64,000 nt of DNA, from positions 62,001 to 126,000 of the forward strand of contig NZ_FOJI01000010.1 in the NCBI RefSeq assembly GCF_900111235.1, written 5' to 3'. Below are positions 38,412-46,981 of the stretch, in pieces. The notes under the pieces were generated by a model that worked only from the letters and a program-made list of their open reading frames with translations, was not told where the DNA came from and did no database searches. Made by a program: the position numbers and the translations under genes. This stretch comes from [Clostridium] fimetarium (GTDB lineage: Bacteria > Bacillota > Clostridia > Lachnospirales > Lachnospiraceae). The first letter of the stretch is position 1, and every line of letters begins with the position of its first letter.

Positions 38412-40154
38412 CTACATCATTTTAATTTCCACATCCGCCGCCGCAATGGTTGCTGGCTTATGGGCAATAGTGATTGTTGTTCTATTTTTCAGTAAATTAT
38501 CAAGTGCTGCCTGAACCAATTGTTCTGACTCATTGTCTAATGCTGAGGTTGCCTCATCAAGGAGAAGAATTGGTGCATTTTTAAGAATTGCCCTTGCGAC
38601 CGCAATACGTTGGCGCTCACCGCCAGAAAGACGACCACCTCTCTCACCTGTAATCGTATCATATCCGTCTGGTTGTTTCATAATGAACTCATCGGCATTC
38701 GCTGCCTTTGCGGCCATTTTAATTTCTTCTTCTGTTGCATCCAATTTCCCAAATCTAATATTATCTCTAATGCTAACATTAAATAAATATGGAGTTTGAG
38801 GAACATATGCAATCATTTCGCGTAATTTTTTCAAGCCTATGGAACTGATTTCTTCGCCACCAATTAGAATTTCACCAGCTTCAATTGGATAGAATCCGAG
38901 TAATAATTTTGCGAGAGTACTCTTTCCACGTCCAGATTGTCCCGTCACTGCAACGTTAGTTCCTTTTTTAACATTCATCGTAAAGTCTTCTAAGATTCTT
39001 CGATCCTTGCTGTATCCAAATGAAACATTATTTATTTCTATATAGGATTGCTCCTCCACACTTTCGCGTTCCAGATTCCCTTTGAATCCATTATCACTTT
39101 CAAAACCATTAAGGTCTTTCGAATCACTTTGACCTTTCGATTCACTAAGGTCTTTTGATTTACTTACGCTTTCGGCGCTTATCAAACTTTCCTCATCCTC
39201 GTCCAAAAAGTCAAATATAATCTGTGCTCTAGCGATACAATTGATAAGTTCTGGGAAATAATGTCCCACCCTTAAAAAGCTCATACTAAACAAACCATAT
39301 AATGTATAAATTGCTGCAAGGGATCCAACTGAAGTCGTTCCATTTTCAATAAACAAGATACCAACGCATAAAAATGCAAGAGAACAAACCAGATCAAAAA
39401 ATGTATTTAAAGCACTGAGCCATGAGGAATTCATATTATATTCCGTAACAACATCTGTGTACTCTGCATTTGCACGTTTGTAGTCACCTGCCATTTTATC
39501 ACTACCATCAAATATTTTAGCAGTTTCCATTCCTTGAAGAATCGTTGATAAGCGTTCTGTCATGGACGAATTCTTCACCGACATTTCCTTACCAATTCTT
39601 TTCATGGGCTTTACAAATCTGCTATTAATCCCAAGGGTAATAATATTAACCCCCAGCAAACATGCAGTCACCTGTGGGCAAAGCAAAAACATTGGTACCA
39701 AAAATATGATGACCGAAATAATAGGAGCGGTCACTCTCCTAAGTCGAGATGTATAGATTTGACTTGCAATATCCACATCATAAATCAATTTGGATACGAT
39801 ATCACCGCTATGATGATTTTCATAATAGGACATCGGTAAACGCAGTGCTTTATCAAACACTAATTTTTGAACACTGGCATTTCCTCTTTTTGCCTCAATA
39901 TTGTAGGTCAGTCCAAATACAAAAAAAATAACAAGACAAACAAGTCCAATCAAAATATTCGTAATTATAATTTGTGGAAGTCTGCTGGCTTCCCCAGTTT
40001 CTGCCAGATTAAAGATGTCTTTGATAAACATTGACAATACTACTTCAAATGAGCTACTCCCCACTGTTGTAAGTAACATTCCACACAAAAACAAGGGGAG
40101 TCGCTTTCCTAAAAGTCGCAGGTATCTAAAAAACACTTTGTTTTTATTTTTCAT
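38412..40154 (-). CDS. ABC exporter half-transporter (TMD-NBD), second of a heterodimer
   Basis: A 580-residue fused membrane/ATPase subunit. Six TM helices lie within about 15-300. The nucleotide domain (about 365-580) has Walker A TGQSGRGKSTLAKL, signature RLSGGERQRIAVARAIL, Walker B PILLLDEATSALD and the switch histidine in TITIAHKPATI. Between them is a low-complexity Ser/Lys/Asp segment (SKSKDLSESKGQSDSKDLN). It overlaps the upstream half-transporter gene by 11 bases, so the two should form a heterodimeric exporter. The normal C-terminal extension after the H-loop is short, ending AADVEIKMM. The substrate is unknown; multidrug or peptide/lipid export is usual. Confidence 0.9.
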   Translation of the reverse strand: MKNKNKVFFRYLRLLGKRLPLFLCGMLLTTVGSSSFEVVLSMFIKDIFNLAETGEASRLPQIIITNILIGLVCLVIFFVFGLTYNIEAKRGNASVQKLVFDKALRLPMSYYENHHSGDIVSKLIYDVDIASQIYTSRLRRVTAPIISVIIFLVPMFLLCPQVTACLLGVNIITLGINSRFVKPMKRIGKEMSVKNSSMTERLSTILQGMETAKIFDGSDKMAGDYKRANAEYTDVVTEYNMNSSWLSALNTFFDLVCSLAFLCVGILFIENGTTSVGSLAAIYTLYGLFSMSFLRVGHYFPELINCIARAQIIFDFLDEDEESLISAESVSKSKDLSESKGQSDSKDLNGFESDNGFKGNLERESVEEQSYIEINNVSFGYSKDRRILEDFTMNVKKGTNVAVTGQSGRGKSTLAKLLLGFYPIEAGEILIGGEEISSIGLKKLREMIAYVPQTPYLFNVSIRDNIRFGKLDATEEEIKMAAKAANADEFIMKQPDGYDTITGERGGRLSGGERQRIAVARAILKNAPILLLDEATSALDNESEQLVQAALDNLLKNRTTITIAHKPATIAAADVEIKMM

Positions 40155-42117
40155 CTTTTAGAGCCTCCTTACTTAGACAAGCATCCGATTCAAAGCAATC
40201 TATTTCCTCATCTACTATTTTCTCATCATCCATTTTAGTCGAAAGCTCATTGTTGTAAAGATCAGCATACTTACCATTTTGCTTTAGTAAGTCATCATGT
40301 GAGCCAGTCTCCGCAAGCTTTCCCTTGTGAAAAACTAAGATTCTATCTGCGTTTTGTATCGTAGAAAGTCTATGGGCTATGATGACGACGGTTCTTTCCT
40401 TGGAAACATTATTAATAGCCTCTTGAATTAATCGTTCCGTTCCAACATCTACTGAAGATGTCGGTTCATCCATTAGAAGAATCGGTGCATTTTTAAGAAT
40501 TGCTCTTGCAATGGAAACTCGCTGGCATTCTCCACCAGACAGCTTAACGCCTCTTTCTCCTGTCGTTGTCTCATATCCCAGCGGAAGTTTTTCAATGAAT
40601 TCATGGATATTTGCCATTTTGCATGCATTTACAATTTCTTCAAATGTGGCACCCTTCTTACCGTATGCCACATTTTCTGCAATCGTTCCAGGGAAAAGAA
40701 ATACACTTTGTGAAACAAGCGCAAATTGGCCTCTTGCCTCATGAATATCCCATTGTTCAAAATCAACGCCGTACAGGCGATACTTCCCAGCCTGCTGACT
40801 ATAAAAGCCGCAAAGTATTTTAAATATTGTGGTCTTTCCTTCTCCTGAACCTCCAACAATCGCTGTGGTCTTTCCCTTTTCGATGGAAAAACTCATGTCC
40901 TCAAAGATGTTTCTATCTCCATTTCCATCATATGAAAATGTAATGTCCTCCACTTCGATTATGTTGTTAATTCTATCTTTATCGGTTCTGGTCGATCCCG
41001 TTTTCGTTAAGTCATTTTCTATGTAATCGTTTTCTTTGTAATCGTTTTGTGTGTAATTATTTTCTGTGTAATCGTTTTCTTTATAATTGCTATCTGAGGA
41101 AATATCTTTTACCGTAAATGTCCCACTGGATTCTTCTGTTGAATTAATAATATCTTCCAATCTTTCAATGGAAACTAGCACTTCCCTGCCTTCATTCAAT
41201 ATGTATGGCATTTCTCGCATATTGCCAATGATTCTATTCATAAGCACCACATAGGAAGTCATTTCGCCGATGGTTAATTCGCCCTTATAAATCATGAAAA
41301 GTGCAACTGTTGGACAAATAATATTAGGAATCCAAAAGATTACATTTTGGAATATGTAGGATATCTGGTTAATTCGAGCTCTGGAATATTCATTTGTCAT
41401 AATCGCATCAATTGATTTATTGAGTCTATTCCTCATCTCTTCAAATAAATTATAGCTTCTGACTACAACAATTCCTGCCATACTATCATTTGCAATTTCT
41501 GTCATAACGTCCACTTTACCACGGCGACTTTTTGCCATTTTTTCAAGAATCTTCCCTATATAATCAGAAAATATAAATACGACCGGATAACAAAGTAAAA
41601 TTGCAGCCGCCAGCTTAAAATTAAGTAAGATAATATAAACGAGAACTGTCACGATTGTAATTACTGAAGTGAAAAATTCTGGAATCGTAAATGCAAAAAA
41701 TGTTTGTGCCTGTTGAATATCGGAAATTAGCTTTGTAATAATTCCGCCAGAGCCTTCTTCATCAAAATACCGGTACTCTAACTTCACAAGTTTATCAATT
41801 GCCTTTACCTTAAAGTCCTTTTGAATACAAATGCTAAATTTCCCAGTAAAATAGGTTCTTACAAAAGATGCAATCGTACCAATTACAATAATCAGTCCCA
41901 GTGCTGGAAGTAGCTTTAAAATATCAACCCTTGTGCCCCCTATCATCTGATCAATTGCCTTAGAAATCATATCCGTTCCCTTAACGGTTACTCCGATTAG
42001 AACGTAGGCCGCAACCATTCCAAAAACAAACCAATACCAATATTTTAGTGAAATATTCAAAAATATTCTCTCTCGCTTTTTTACTTTTTTTTCATTCTCA
42101 CTCTGTTTTCTTTCCAT
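40144..42117 (-). CDS. ABC exporter half-transporter (TMD-NBD), first of a heterodimer
   Basis: A fused membrane/ATPase subunit of 657 residues from the chosen start. TM helices lie in about 20-310. The nucleotide domain has Walker A VGGSGEGKTTIFKIL, signature KLSGGECQRVSIARAIL, Walker B PILLMDEPTSSVD and IIAHRLSTIQNAD. An Asn/Asp/Tyr/Lys-rich repeat linker (DYKENDYIEND pattern) joins the halves and is encoded by a 15-bp minisatellite. I start at 42117 (MERKQSENEKK), which has GGGG about eight bases upstream; ten more codons are open but lack a ribosome site. It is divergent from the XRE gene at 42346, which may regulate it. Confidence 0.9.
   Translation of the reverse strand: MERKQSENEKKVKKRERIFLNISLKYWYWFVFGMVAAYVLIGVTVKGTDMISKAIDQMIGGTRVDILKLLPALGLIIVIGTIASFVRTYFTGKFSICIQKDFKVKAIDKLVKLEYRYFDEEGSGGIITKLISDIQQAQTFFAFTIPEFFTSVITIVTVLVYIILLNFKLAAAILLCYPVVFIFSDYIGKILEKMAKSRRGKVDVMTEIANDSMAGIVVVRSYNLFEEMRNRLNKSIDAIMTNEYSRARINQISYIFQNVIFWIPNIICPTVALFMIYKGELTIGEMTSYVVLMNRIIGNMREMPYILNEGREVLVSIERLEDIINSTEESSGTFTVKDISSDSNYKENDYTENNYTQNDYKENDYIENDLTKTGSTRTDKDRINNIIEVEDITFSYDGNGDRNIFEDMSFSIEKGKTTAIVGGSGEGKTTIFKILCGFYSQQAGKYRLYGVDFEQWDIHEARGQFALVSQSVFLFPGTIAENVAYGKKGATFEEIVNACKMANIHEFIEKLPLGYETTTGERGVKLSGGECQRVSIARAILKNAPILLMDEPTSSVDVGTERLIQEAINNVSKERTVVIIAHRLSTIQNADRILVFHKGKLAETGSHDDLLKQNGKYADLYNNELSTKMDDEKIVDEEIDCFESDACLSKEALKDEK
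41023..41082. repeat. Four tandem 15-bp units in the ABC transporter linker
   Basis: Four in-frame copies of GTAATCGTTTTCTTT (with small changes) encode the repeated NDYKE/NYTEN linker between membrane and ATPase domains. Confidence 0.93.
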
Positions 42118-42256
42118 AACTAATTCCCCTTTTGTTCCGTTTTCCATAAATTGTATTTTTCGATTATACTATTCGACCATTGGTGTGTCAATCCAGATTT
42201 GCGATTAATTATGCTATATGATTTGCGATAAATAATATATTTTATATTTATACTAC

Positions 42257-42285
42257 TTGACAATTACTTAAAAACGTTATAATAT
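42257..42285 (+). promoter_or_regulatory. Promoter of the XRE regulator gene
   Basis: TTGACA (42257-42262) followed by TATAAT (42278-42283, 15-base spacer) or TAATAT (42280-42285, 17-base spacer). The predicted start falls on the adjoining palindromes. Confidence 0.65.
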
Positions 42286-42293
42286 GAAGTCTG

Positions 42294-42315
42294 CTTCACG
42301 TGAAGTGCACTTCAC
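42294..42315. promoter_or_regulatory. Overlapping palindromic operators at the XRE gene start
   Basis: CTTCACGTGAAG (42294-42305, perfect) and GTGAAGTGCACTTCAC (42300-42315, perfect) share their central half-site, giving three CTTCAC/GTGAAG half-sites in 22 bases directly after the -10 box. This is a good candidate for autorepression by the XRE protein. Confidence 0.65.
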
Positions 42316-42345
42316 ATTATATTATTATACTAGGAGGGTGATATA

Positions 42346-42573
42346 TTGAAAAACAGAGTAAAAGAATTTCGCACAAGTGCTAATATGACGCAACAACAAT
42401 TAGCCGATATAGTAAAAGTATCTTCTCGTACTATTATTTCATTGGAACGTGGTCAATATAATCCATCCATTATGTTGGCGTATCGTATAGCACTAATATT
42501 TAATACAAACATCGAGGAATTGTATTGTCTAGCGTCAAATAAAAATCAGGAGGATAATGAAAATGAAAATTAA
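42346..42573 (+). CDS. Small XRE-family DNA-binding regulator
   Basis: A 75-residue single-domain helix-turn-helix protein: MTQQQLADIVKVSSRTIISLERGQYNPS is the HTH, followed by MLAYRIALIFNTNIEELY. The start is a TTG at 42346-42348 with AGGAGGGTG about six bases upstream; no ATG fits. The length and sequence match the YozG/Cro-like regulators that are co-encoded with small membrane proteins. It overlaps the next gene, has its own promoter with operators, and is divergent from the ABC exporter genes. Confidence 0.88.
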   Translation: MKNRVKEFRTSANMTQQQLADIVKVSSRTIISLERGQYNPSIMLAYRIALIFNTNIEELYCLASNKNQEDNENEN

Positions 42574-42979
42574 AAGTATAAGACATTTTATTACAGGAAT
42601 TTTATGTGTAGTTTTATCATTAATTTGTTTAGGTGTGTTAATTGTTAATGGATTTAGCATTAGGTATCTTATATCTGCTATTTTGCTAATCATATTTAGT
42701 TTGATTAGTTTTGTTTATAGTTTCTCAGTAAAAGGGCTTGAAGAAGAAATCAACGAAAGCGTTGATGAAAGAGACAGTTTTGTGACTATGAAAAGTGGTC
42801 ATAAAACTTTGCAGATAGCAAATTGGCTTTTTTTCTCTATCGTAATGATTTTGATTTTACTTTATGGATTTACGAAGTTTTTTGTTTTTCTAATATCTGC
42901 AATGACCTTATGCGCAGTAATTGTAATATTATTGATTTTAATGATCATTATGAATTGTTATTATGAAAAACACGAATAA
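42563..42979 (+). CDS. Small four-TM membrane protein, DUF2178-like
   Basis: A 138-residue membrane protein with four TM helices (about 6-28, 32-54, 83-102, 106-130). The conserved-looking SVDERDSFVTMKSGHKT segment between helices 2 and 3 resembles the ERD motif of DUF2178 proteins; the family call is from memory. The ATG at 42563 is chosen because AGGAGG lies nine bases upstream; the ATG at 42557 is only three bases from it. It overlaps the XRE gene by 11 bases. Such XRE plus small-membrane-protein pairs are frequent in Firmicutes; the function is not known. Confidence 0.75.
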   Translation: MKIKSIRHFITGILCVVLSLICLGVLIVNGFSIRYLISAILLIIFSLISFVYSFSVKGLEEEINESVDERDSFVTMKSGHKTLQIANWLFFSIVMILILLYGFTKFFVFLISAMTLCAVIVILLILMIIMNCYYEKHE

Positions 42980-43036
42980 TAATCCTTCGTAAATATGTTT
43001 TTTTATTTAATGTTATTATAGAAAAATACAAAAAAT

Positions 43037-43066
43037 ATGTGGAGTTATTTTTCCACATCTTTTTTG
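43037..43066 (+). terminator. Terminator after the small membrane protein gene
   Basis: ATGTGGA and TCCACAT pair around an 8-base loop and are followed by CTTTTTT on the plus strand. Confidence 0.65.
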
Positions 43067-43133
43067 CAAGTTTTCTCTTTTGCAATAATTGATCTATATT
43101 TTTACTAGCTCAATTTCTTACTAATGTATCTGA

Positions 43134-44825
43134 TTACACAGTAAACTTATTCACTGCTTTTTTTAATAATTTTGAGTTTTTCAAACTAATATCTGTTTCA
43201 TTTTTCACCTGTTCTACCATTGTGACAATTTCGGATATTTTTTCAGCAATTTCCTGTGTTCCCATTGCGCCTTCATTTACAGTTGTTGCAACTTCACTCA
43301 TTGCCTTCATAATACCTTCGATTGTTGCAGTTAATTCTTCGGCTGTTGAACTAAAATCATTTACCAGATCATCAACAAATTTACCATCATTCCCATAAGC
43401 TTCCCCTGTATTTACCATTTCATCATAATCTTTTAATACTGTGGTATCAAAAAATTCCATAATTGTTCTAGAGCTACTAGACAAGTCATTTACCGAAGTT
43501 AAAACTTCTGCCGTAACCTTCTGGATTTCACTAACTGTATTTTTTGAACTTTCTGCAAGATTTCTAATTTCATCTGCAACAACTGCAAATCCTTTACCTG
43601 CCTCACCTGCTCTTGCTGCTTCTATTGCTGCATTTAACGCCAAAAGATTTGTCTGTGTAGAAATCCCCAATATTGTATCTGAAAGTACACTTATCTTTTC
43701 AATAGCCTTTGATTTTTCTAAAGCCGTTTCAAGATTAGTCTTTGTATTTTCGTAAACCTTTTTTGATACTTTTTGTGAATTGATTGCACTTTGCATTAAT
43801 TCATCGGCTCTGTTACTAATCTCATTTGCAGAAATAGCTCCCTTTTGTGCTCTATCTGCCATAGACACTGTTGCATTCTCGATTTCTACTGATGATGAAT
43901 TCACCTCTTCTGCTGCTGCGGCAGTCTCTTCCATACCAGCAGATAGTTCTTGTATTGTAGCTGATGATTGTTCAACATTTGAACTGAGATCTTTCATATA
44001 ATCCACTACGCTCAAGACTGCATTCTCTACACCCTCTGTACATTGGTTAACCTCAATAATAATAGTTCTTATATTTGCTATAAATTGGTTCACTGCCGCT
44101 GCTAGTTCTCCAATTTCATCCTTGGATTTAATATCAATTTTATGTGTTAAATCCCCACCCTTTTGAACGAGATCAAGCAATCGTAATTTCATCTTTCTTA
44201 TTGGGGTAGTTATACTGTGAATAATGTACAATTCCAATATTGTTCCAGTTATTATTCCTATTATTATAATTAAAACGATTATATTTCTCACTGAAGAATA
44301 GGTACTATCACCTTTTGCGCTAACTGCTGCTGAATCACTTTTGCTTGCATCAACAAGAACTGTTATTGCATTAGTAATTTTGTCATATGCCACTTTACTG
44401 TCTCCTTTTACAAGAGTCAAAGCACCTTGTGTATCCATCTGCCTACTTGCTTGGATTATTTTCTTGTGTTCAGTCATATATATACTCCAATTAGTATCTA
44501 TGATTTTTATGTACTCATTATTATCATATTCTTGGTATTCTTTTATGAGAGTCTCTATACTAGACTGTAAATCATTAATTCTTTTTTCAAGATCATCCAT
44601 ACTTGCCGCATCGGTAAGTATTATATGTTGAAATTCATGTGATCTTATCCTCGCCACTTCAAAATTCAAAGTTTGAACGCGGTTAATTTGTGGTATTATT
44701 TCACTATCGATAACTGTAGACGTATTATCGACAGTCTTTAATGAAATAATCGATGTAATCCCTAATCCTGCTAGTAATAATAATAAAAATGTAAATGATA
44801 AAATCAGTTTTTTCTTAATCGTCAT
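43134..44825 (-). CDS. Methyl-accepting chemotaxis protein
   Basis: A 563-residue chemoreceptor. The N-terminal TM helix (about 7-29) is followed by an extracellular four-helix-bundle-type sensor (about 30-185, with [14 protein letters not shown]), a second TM (about 187-205), a HAMP domain (about 206-260, [14 protein letters not shown]) and the signalling helices. The hairpin tip is EIQKVTAEV preceded by [20 protein letters not shown] and [18 protein letters not shown]. It begins two bases after the stop of an HD-GYP gene, so chemosensing and a c-di-GMP phosphodiesterase share a transcript. No cheA/cheW genes are in the window. Confidence 0.95.
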   Translation of the reverse strand: MTIKKKLILSFTFLLLLLAGLGITSIISLKTVDNTSTVIDSEIIPQINRVQTLNFEVARIRSHEFQHIILTDAASMDDLEKRINDLQSSIETLIKEYQEYDNNEYIKIIDTNWSIYMTEHKKIIQASRQMDTQGALTLVKGDSKVAYDKITNAITVLVDASKSDSAAVSAKGDSTYSSVRNIIVLIIIIGIITGTILELYIIHSITTPIRKMKLRLLDLVQKGGDLTHKIDIKSKDEIGELAAAVNQFIANIRTIIIEVNQCTEGVENAVLSVVDYMKDLSSNVEQSSATIQELSAGMEETAAAAEEVNSSSVEIENATVSMADRAQKGAISANEISNRADELMQSAINSQKVSKKVYENTKTNLETALEKSKAIEKISVLSDTILGISTQTNLLALNAAIEAARAGEAGKGFAVVADEIRNLAESSKNTVSEIQKVTAEVLTSVNDLSSSSRTIMEFFDTTVLKDYDEMVNTGEAYGNDGKFVDDLVNDFSSTAEELTATIEGIMKAMSEVATTVNEGAMGTQEIAEKISEIVTMVEQVKNETDISLKNSKLLKKAVNKFTV

Positions 44826-44827
44826 GT

Positions 44828-46177
44828 TTAATTCTCCTTTGTATTTGTTGTTTTGAATATATTTATTGTGGCATCTATGTAAGCATCGTTTTCCATTACA
44901 TCCCAGTTATCCTTTGAACAAACTCTAACAAATGCTTCTACTACCTTTGGTTCGTAATACACACCCGAGTAATTTGTAATTTCCTTTAACGCATATGCCA
45001 TTCCTAAAGACGGTCTATAAGGCCTATGAGAAGTAATCGCGTCTACCACATCGGCAACAGATAATATCTTTGCTTCTAATAATATTTCCTCATCCTTTAA
45101 TCCATTAGGATAACCCATTCCATTCAATTTTTCGTGATGTTGCAAAACGATCTTAGACACGGGCCATGGAAACTCTATTTTAGACAAAATATCATATGCA
45201 ATATTTACATGTGATTTAATAATTTCGAATTCTAAATCTGATAATTTATCTGGCTTTGTTAAAATTTCTGACGGTATTCCCATTTTACCAATATCATGTA
45301 GGAGGCCCGATATATAAATACTTTCAACTTGTTCTTTAGACAATCCAATCTCTTTAGCAATTTCAGAAGCCAAATATGCTACTTTCTTTTGATGTCTTGA
45401 TGTGTATAAGTCCCTTTTTTCAACTATATTTCCAATTGCTATAACGGTTTCCATAATATGTTTATAATTTAAATGCAATTTATCTTCATATTTTTTTGTT
45501 ACATCTGATATTATAATAGCAACCTCATCTTCACTTATATTGCATATCTGAAAATCTAATAATTTATTATTTCCTTTGCAATAATATTCGAAAGTTTTCT
45601 TTACTCCACAATTAATTATCATTTTAATGGAATTGCTAGATTTATTTAATTTGCTTTCAACATTTGATAGTTTTTCACCAAGTAATACCTCTTTTTTAAC
45701 ACTTGTCAATATTTCGAAAGCGTCATTTACTTCAACAATATAATAATCCGTATCAATATGTATACGATCACCCAATGCTTTTAAAATGATAATCCCTTGT
45801 GTTATAAAAGATATAAATTCTGTGTATTTATTAACTTGATTTGTCATCTTTATTTGTACTTTGTAGTTTTTAATAAATCCATTTATTAAGTTGACAAGAT
45901 TGTTAATTATATAATTTATATCTTCATCGTTTAATTCATTTTCCATGAATTTCTTATATACAATATTTGCGACAGTGATATTATTAATATACAGCGGTAT
46001 TTTAGTTGATGTATTACTTGTAATAATTATATCCGAATTAGTATATTCATCTGCTAAAGCAATCACTTCTCCATTTATATCTTCAATTAATATTGAAATT
46101 TTAAAACTTCCATAAAAATCATTTAACAATTGCGTTAATGTCTTAACATTAAGCATTTCTTTTAAAGCTATTTTCAA
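44828..46177 (-). CDS. HD-GYP domain phosphodiesterase with N-terminal sensor domains
   Basis: A 449-residue protein. The N-terminus (about 1-115) resembles a PocR-type ligand-binding domain ([20 protein letters not shown]), then a PAS-like part (about 130-240, [18 protein letters not shown]) and the HD-GYP domain (about 250-430). That domain has [13 protein letters not shown], the HD pair in [11 protein letters not shown] and the GYP motif in [18 protein letters not shown] enzymes degrade c-di-GMP; all metal-ligand residues appear present. I start at the TTG at 46175-46177, which has AAGGAGG eight bases upstream; the longer frame starts before that ribosome site. It is coupled to the chemoreceptor gene. 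Confidence 0.9.
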   Translation of the reverse strand: MKIALKEMLNVKTLTQLLNDFYGSFKISILIEDINGEVIALADEYTNSDIIITSNTSTKIPLYINNITVANIVYKKFMENELNDEDINYIINNLVNLINGFIKNYKVQIKMTNQVNKYTEFISFITQGIIILKALGDRIHIDTDYYIVEVNDAFEILTSVKKEVLLGEKLSNVESKLNKSSNSIKMIINCGVKKTFEYYCKGNNKLLDFQICNISEDEVAIIISDVTKKYEDKLHLNYKHIMETVIAIGNIVEKRDLYTSRHQKKVAYLASEIAKEIGLSKEQVESIYISGLLHDIGKMGIPSEILTKPDKLSDLEFEIIKSHVNIAYDILSKIEFPWPVSKIVLQHHEKLNGMGYPNGLKDEEILLEAKILSVADVVDAITSHRPYRPSLGMAYALKEITNYSGVYYEPKVVEAFVRVCSKDNWDVMENDAYIDATINIFKTTNTKEN

Positions 46178-46297
46178 CTTTACTTCCTCCTTTGTTAAAA
46201 TACTTTTTACTAACAAGTTCGTGTTTCCGCTAATATAAATAGATTTAGAATTTTATTGTAATATTAACTAAATCACTAATAATATCGCGCCCAAAAC

Positions 46298-46312
46298 TTG
46301 CTCGTGGAGCAA
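46298..46312. promoter_or_regulatory. Palindrome between the HD-GYP and XRE genes
   Basis: TTGCTCGTGGAGCAA, a perfect 6-3-6 palindrome in the gap between the divergent genes (starts at 46177 and 46397). A candidate operator for the XRE protein, not otherwise supported. Confidence 0.45.
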
Positions 46313-46396
46313 ATTATAACACTATACTTGTCATATAATCAAGTAGTATTAACAAAAAGATATAAATAAAAATAATATAGTAAGGTGGTGACTTGT

Positions 46397-46621
46397 ATGA
46401 AAAATCTAATAGGTGAAAAAGTTCGTGAAGCACGCCGAAAATGTAACCCTAAAATTTCTCAGATTGATTTAATAGCTAGGTTAGCAATCCGAGGAATCTA
46501 CATGGATAGTACCTCAATTTCAAAAATCGAATCATTTAGACGCCCTGTTTCAGATATTGAATTAGTGGCTATTGCCGATGCATTAAATGTCAATATTTTA
46601 TGGTTACTTGGACGGAAGTAA
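46397..46621 (+). CDS. Small orphan XRE-family regulator
   Basis: A 74-residue helix-turn-helix protein. KISQIDLIARLAIRG and SISKIESFRRPVSD mark the HTH, and VAIADALNVNILWLLG is the usual C-terminal helix. The ATG at 46397 has AAGGTGG about eight bases upstream; the longer frame begins inside that ribosome site. It is a single gene, divergent from the HD-GYP/chemoreceptor pair and convergent with the symporter gene. Its sequence resembles phage/ICE-type Cro regulators, but no other mobile genes adjoin it. Confidence 0.85.
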   Translation: MKNLIGEKVREARRKCNPKISQIDLIARLAIRGIYMDSTSISKIESFRRPVSDIELVAIADALNVNILWLLGRK

Positions 46622-46774
46622 TGCTCAATTAGAAAGAACTATTATTATACATATTGTAATACATGTGTTAATGAAAAATATTATTTCAGAATGATAAGTC
46701 CTATTACCATAAGTAAATTTTTCGCTCACGCTCCATATTTAATTGAATTTAATAAAATCGTCTCAAAAAAAGCA

Positions 46775-46935
46775 AAAAACACATGAATATGTCCTCTACT
46801 GTCCGCATTTGCCATTACAACCATATGAGATTATCTGAAGGCGGTTGACACATCTTTTAGTGTCAAACCGAATGCAGATAATCTCATATGGTTGTAGAGG
46901 CAATAGCGAATACGAGGACATATTCATGTGTTTTT
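46775..46935. repeat. 161-nt near-perfect foldback element
   Basis: Perfect 21-bp outer arms (46775-46795 with 46915-46935) and perfect 21-bp inner arms (46817-46837 with 46875-46895) are joined by a partly paired segment (CGCATTTGCC with GGCAATAGCG). The tip is a further hairpin (CGGTTGACAC with GTGTCAAACCG). The element lies between convergent genes and ends in A/T runs, so it could terminate both transcripts, but it is far larger than needed for that. Sequence 46622-46774 shows nothing else. Confidence 0.92.
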
Positions 46936-46981
46936 GTACGTCTTAGCCAATCCAATTCAATTTAATTTAATTTACTTCTAT

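Noticed and set aside
46385-46396. GTG start for the XRE gene
   Set aside because: That GTG is part of the ribosome binding site of the ATG at 46397.
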